64,000 nucleotides of DNA from Alphaproteobacteria bacterium (lineage in GTDB: Bacteria; Pseudomonadota; Alphaproteobacteria; Micropepsales; Micropepsaceae): NCBI GenBank assembly GCA_016125165.1, contig WGMH01000004.1, forward strand, positions 310,001 through 374,000. The letters run 5' to 3'. This document shows positions 61,158 to 64,000 of this stretch, one piece after another. Numbering within the stretch: position 1 is the first letter of the stretch; each line of letters starts with the position of its first letter. The notes beneath the pieces are model-generated. The model was not told where the DNA came from. It did no database searches and saw only the letters and a list, made by a program, of their open reading frames with translations. Both the position numbers and the translations under genes were made by a program.

Positions 61158-61568
61158 AGTTTCAGATTGGTTTTCTAAAATTGACTAAAACCATATATTA
61201 CATATAGCTTCGACCATCAATAGAAAACTGCTTGTCGGCACCTTGAAAATATGCCAAATTGGAAGAAAGATATATGTCAGATATGGTTCTATCAGAGTAA
61301 AACGAACAAAAAGGCCAACCCAAATCGCTCAACCCAACGGACATCGAGCCGACCTACAATGACATATGGTATTGATTTGGAATAGAAATTTCAAAACTAC
61401 ACTAAGCATCCCTCCGAAATGGAACCGCTCCAGCCAAGCTAATAGCCGCGCCCTCCCATAATGGCGAGCCATAAGGTCGGTGCAATCATCATCGCCATGG
61501 CGACGCCGGCAGTTAACGCCACCGTCCGGAGCTTCACGATGACGTGCGGTATAGATGGCTCCTTACCG
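61158..61568. other. Gene-free AT-rich interval of about 411 bases
   Basis: It holds the abiE promoter region (61158-61210) and an AT-rich stretch to about 61.44 kb. A weak 32-codon membrane-helix frame lies on the minus strand (61439-61537) with no close ribosome site. No other gene is seen. Confidence 0.55.
61169..61192. promoter_or_regulatory. Candidate AbiEi operator
   Basis: GGTTTT ... AAAACC arms bound a 24-base imperfect inverted repeat directly before the antitoxin start. ATATATTACATATAG follows, a probable -10-like region for the minus strand. AbiEi proteins are known to bind such repeats for autorepression. Confidence 0.45.
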
Positions 61569-61901
61569 CTAGCCGTCGGCTTTCTCCACTCGCCGCCGAT
61601 TCCATACAAGCTGCGCCGTACTGCCGTCGCCCGACGGGAAGAGCGCAGCGCTGATCGGTTCGGTCAGGCTGGGATCGTCGAGCTTCACGCGCAGATAGTC
61701 TTTCGGTTTTTCACCATTAGAGTGCGCTTCCCAGGCATCGCCGATACGCGATTGCCCCACGAACACCCGAAATGCCGGTGCGTTGTCGTTGTCGCGATTG
61801 TCGTTCGGGACGAAGCGGAGCTTCGTGTTGATCGTCAGCGTGTGGATGCTGCCGGTCCAGCCGCCATCCTTGGCGGGCGTAAATGTACCGATCGAAGACA
61901 T
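61569..61901 (-). CDS. DUF736 family protein
   Basis: The 110-residue protein matches DUF736: the opening SSIGTFTPAKDGGWTGSI, then RVFVGQSRIGDAWEA and the ending DYLRVKLDDPSLTEPISAALF. The function is unknown, but it is regularly found beside trb genes in alphaproteobacterial conjugative elements. Start ATG 61901 has GGAGGA six bases upstream; the first ATG at 61907 is too close to the site. It overlaps the DUF2274 gene upstream. Confidence 0.85.
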   Translation of the reverse strand: MSSIGTFTPAKDGGWTGSIHTLTINTKLRFVPNDNRDNDNAPAFRVFVGQSRIGDAWEAHSNGEKPKDYLRVKLDDPSLTEPISAALFPSGDGSTAQLVWNRRRVEKADG

Positions 61902-61903
61902 GG

Positions 61904-62206
61904 TCATTCCTCCGTGTTGGTGGGTGATGCGGGTTGATGGGAGGCGCGGCGTCCGCGTCGTCGGATATCGGCATTTGGCGGCGGAGCCTGAAGTCCGTCC
62001 TTCTGCGCCTTGGCAAACCCGCGATCGCTCGCAAGGAACGCGACGAGCATGAAAGGAATGAGCTCAGAAACAGACTCCGCTTGCCCGTAAGTCGTGCGAT
62101 AGGCTTCCGCGTATTGACGGAGCGCGGCGTTCAGTTCCGGTTGCAGCGTGATGGTGATCTTGACCGGTGTCCGGTCCGGAAGTTTCGCGAGCTTTAAGTC
62201 GGGCAT
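61904..62206 (-). CDS. DUF2274 family protein
   Basis: The 100-residue protein starts PDLKLAKLPDRTPVKITITLQPELNAALRQYAEAY and matches DUF2274, a small family of unknown role next to TrbI in conjugation operons. The opening resembles a ribbon-helix-helix start, so DNA binding is possible. It begins 13 bases after the trbI stop. Confidence 0.85.
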   Translation of the reverse strand: MPDLKLAKLPDRTPVKITITLQPELNAALRQYAEAYRTTYGQAESVSELIPFMLVAFLASDRGFAKAQKDGLQAPPPNADIRRRGRRASHQPASPTNTEE

Positions 62207-62218
62207 GATCTGTCTCCC

Positions 62219-63430
62219 TCAACCCCGATACGGCCGCAAGATGAGGTCTTTGTGCACGATGACGCGCAGCGGCCAGCCGGGCCGGACCGTGATCGTGGGC
62301 TGGATGTTGAGATCCTTCTCGACGATGCGCTGGCCGGCCTGGTTCGTGCTTTCCTGCGTCGATTCGCGGATCGCTTCGACGAGATTGCTCTGGCTGCTGC
62401 CGAAGGTGACTTGCGTACCCACACCTAGCAGCGTGGACATGGCAATGCCCTTGAGCAGCGTCCAGGTGTGGTAATCGACCTCATCCTCGAGCCCGGCATA
62501 GCCGGCGGGATCGGTTGCGGGCAGATTGTCGATCTGGATCGAAGAGCCGTCCGGCATGATGATGCGCTGCCAGACGACCAGTGCACGCGATTGGCCGAAC
62601 GCGACGACGCTGTCGTACGACCCCATGAGGCGGGATCCCTGCGGGATTAACAACACGTGCCCGGAAACCGAATCGTAGACGTTTTCGGTTATCTGCGCGG
62701 TGACGAGTCCCGGAAGATCGGAATTGAGACCCGTCAGAAGACTGGCCGCGATGACCGTGCCGGCCAGCACCTCGTAGGGCGATGCCGGCGTCTGAAGTGC
62801 GTGATCGTTATAGATGCTGCGCACGGCGGCTTGATGGATGAAATCGATCTTGCGCTGCTGGTCGTTCTGATCTCGTTCTGGATCGAGGTTGAGACGGCCG
62901 GCGTTCGCGGCCGTACTTCCCGTTTGTCGTCCTGTCGCGGAAACTGGTGTCGGGGCTGCCTTCGTCGCCACCGCATTACCGTGCTGCGTGACCTGAAAGA
63001 ACACCCCAGACTCGCGGGCGTGCTCCGCCTCCTGGGCCAAGCGCATGCGCTCGGCCCGCGCCGCCGCGTCGTCGGTCGAGCCGCCCGGCGTCACGCCAAG
63101 CTGTCTTTCTCGCTGCACGATCCCGAGCCCCAGATCGCCCGGCAAGGGCGGGCCGAGCTTCGGCTTCGGTATCTGGCCATAATTGGCGGGCAGCTTGGCA
63201 AGAGCATCCGGCTCCGGCTTGTTGGCCGTCGTGGCGGTCTGGTCGCCATTCTGATCCAGCTGGAAGTGTGGTGTCTTGAGCGCCATCCAGGTCACCCCAA
63301 AAATCGCGAGGCAGCCGATGGCCGCGATACCGATAAGAAGATTGCGCTTGAAGCGAACCACGCGGCGTGGCGATGCCTTCAAGACCAGGGATTCCGGATC
63401 GACTTTGGGCGGTGGCTTGGAGTCGCTCAT
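62219..63430 (-). CDS. trbI: Conjugal transfer protein TrbI (VirB10 homologue)
   Basis: The 403-residue protein has a short cytosolic N terminus, one membrane helix (about residues 35-55: LLIGIAAIGCLAIFGVTWMAL), and a proline-rich linker. The C-terminal VirB10 domain follows, with LTGLNSDLPGLVTAQITENVYDSV and LIPQGSRLMGSYDS. It spans both membranes as the energy-sensing scaffold of the type IV secretion channel. ATG 63430 follows GGAGAC; the frame runs to 63445 and overlaps the trbG stop. The order trbG-trbI fits P-type conjugation systems. Confidence 0.93.
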   Translation of the reverse strand: MSDSKPPPKVDPESLVLKASPRRVVRFKRNLLIGIAAIGCLAIFGVTWMALKTPHFQLDQNGDQTATTANKPEPDALAKLPANYGQIPKPKLGPPLPGDLGLGIVQRERQLGVTPGGSTDDAAARAERMRLAQEAEHARESGVFFQVTQHGNAVATKAAPTPVSATGRQTGSTAANAGRLNLDPERDQNDQQRKIDFIHQAAVRSIYNDHALQTPASPYEVLAGTVIAASLLTGLNSDLPGLVTAQITENVYDSVSGHVLLIPQGSRLMGSYDSVVAFGQSRALVVWQRIIMPDGSSIQIDNLPATDPAGYAGLEDEVDYHTWTLLKGIAMSTLLGVGTQVTFGSSQSNLVEAIRESTQESTNQAGQRIVEKDLNIQPTITVRPGWPLRVIVHKDLILRPYRG

Positions 63431-63441
63431 GTTCAGTCTCC

Positions 63442-64000
63442 TCACCAGATACTGTCGGAGGCCGTGGCTACACCGTCAGTCCGGCTGATGCGCACGACCT
63501 GCTGCGGTTTCTCGCCAAGACGGAGCTCGGCTGCCGCGAAAAGGCGATCGACGATGTAGTAATTGCCGCGGACGCGGTAATTGACGAGCTGGCTGCCGCC
63601 TTGGGGTCCGACGACGAAAAGCGGCGGCGCCTCGCCCTGATCGATCCGCTTCGGAAACTCGATATAGACCTTGCTGCCGTCGTCGAAGGCGCGCACGGGC
63701 CGCCAAGGCGGACGGTCACCGCTGATGGCATAGCGAAAATGCAGATCGGCGAGCGCGACATTTTCCGCGATCGGGGCCGCCGCGGCGGCCTCGCGGTTTT
63801 GCTGTTGAAGCGCGACCAGTTCGTCTTGCGGGTAGGTCCAGGAGATCGCCGCCATCGAGGTGTGCGCGGTACTTTCGAGTTCGAGGTGATAGCTGCGCCG
63901 GTCCGTCATGATGACGAGGTTGGTTTTGAGGTCTGGCGCAAAGGGCTTCACCAGGACATGGACGCGCCGATCCTTACCCGGGCCGCTGGTCGTGTCGCCT
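63442..64000 (-). CDS. trbG: Conjugal transfer protein TrbG (VirB9 homologue), cut by the window edge
   Basis: The frame is open from the last base of the window, so the N terminus is missing. The visible 185 residues contain the VirB9/TrbG signature: LKTNLVIMTDRRSYHLEL, SWTYPQDELVALQQQ, GSKVYIEFPKRID and a C-terminal NYYIVDRLFAAAELRLG. TrbG forms part of the outer-membrane core of the conjugation channel with TrbI and TrbH. More trb genes are expected to the right. Confidence 0.92.
   Translation of the reverse strand, partial: GDTTSGPGKDRRVHVLVKPFAPDLKTNLVIMTDRRSYHLELESTAHTSMAAISWTYPQDELVALQQQNREAAAAAPIAENVALADLHFRYAISGDRPPWRPVRAFDDGSKVYIEFPKRIDQGEAPPLFVVGPQGGSQLVNYRVRGNYYIVDRLFAAAELRLGEKPQQVVRISRTDGVATASDSIW

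Noticed and set aside
61439-61537. Minus-strand 32-codon frame with a hydrophobic helix (VALTAGVAMAMMIAPTLWL)
   Set aside because: The only start is a GTG with GGAG about 20 bases upstream. It is interesting as a possible micro-protein after DUF736 but too weakly supported to call.
1-64000. CRISPR arrays, rRNA genes and complete tRNA genes
   Set aside because: No regularly spaced direct repeats, no rRNA signature stretches and no full cloverleaf were seen; only the tRNA 3'-end fragment at 57457 was found.

Overview
The window looks like a chromosome segment of a high-GC alphaproteobacterium. The evidence is the hisS-hisZ-hisG order, a MucR/Ros-family regulator, a glutathione S-transferase gene overlapping queG, an alphaproteobacterial-type trb conjugation module, and many TonB-dependent receptors combined with lipid and amide catabolism. 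The genus cannot be fixed from sequence alone; a Rhizobiales, Caulobacterales or Micropepsales-like lineage would fit.

Left part (1-20.4 kb), mostly core genes: the 3' end of a copper P-type ATPase, mtgA, a GST gene, queG, a TPR protein, a family-4 glycosyltransferase, an M48 membrane peptidase and a kynureninase-like PLP enzyme. These are followed by hisS-hisZ-hisG and a histidine ammonia-lyase, all on the minus strand. Next is a likely copper operon (DUF2946 protein, a free-standing RNA polymerase alpha-CTD protein, a PepSY membrane protein, a PCu(A)C chaperone), then a PQQ-dependent quinohemoprotein alcohol dehydrogenase and a secreted HExxH peptidase. Palindromic repeats and an exact 63-bp terminator-like repeat sit between these genes.

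Middle part (20.8-47.4 kb), a large catabolic cluster. It has three PhyH-type 2-oxoglutarate dioxygenases and three closely related amidase-signature enzymes. It also has a C45 Ntn hydrolase, two acyl-CoA ligases, two acyl-CoA dehydrogenases, two enoyl-CoA hydratases, an SCPx-type thiolase and an SCP2-like protein. A small-molecule kinase is paired with an AGXT2L-type PLP phospho-lyase, beside an MFS transporter, a TonB receptor, two similar TetR regulators and an orphan ECF sigma factor. Together the genes could take up an amide or N-acyl compound, hydroxylate it, cleave the amide, send the acyl part through beta-oxidation, and deaminate the hydroxy-amine part by phosphorylation and phospho-elimination. 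This is the most interesting system in the window, and the pathway is inference.

Next (47.6-56 kb) is a translationally linked run of two GT39 enzymes, a GT2 polyprenyl-phosphate glycosyltransferase and a FecI-FecR-TonB receptor regulatory triad. Two diverged ~90-nt direct repeats (20.6 and 56.1 kb) bracket the middle and this block.

Right part (56.2-64 kb) is accessory DNA. It has an AT-rich membrane-protein gene flanked by a 19-bp inverted repeat, and a 23-nt tRNA 3'-end fragment that could be an attachment site. Then come an XRE regulator, a PAS-MucR fusion lacking apparent zinc-ligand histidines, a small XRE protein, an AbiEi/AbiEii toxin-antitoxin pair, and DUF736, DUF2274, TrbI and TrbG genes of an integrative conjugative element that runs off the right edge.
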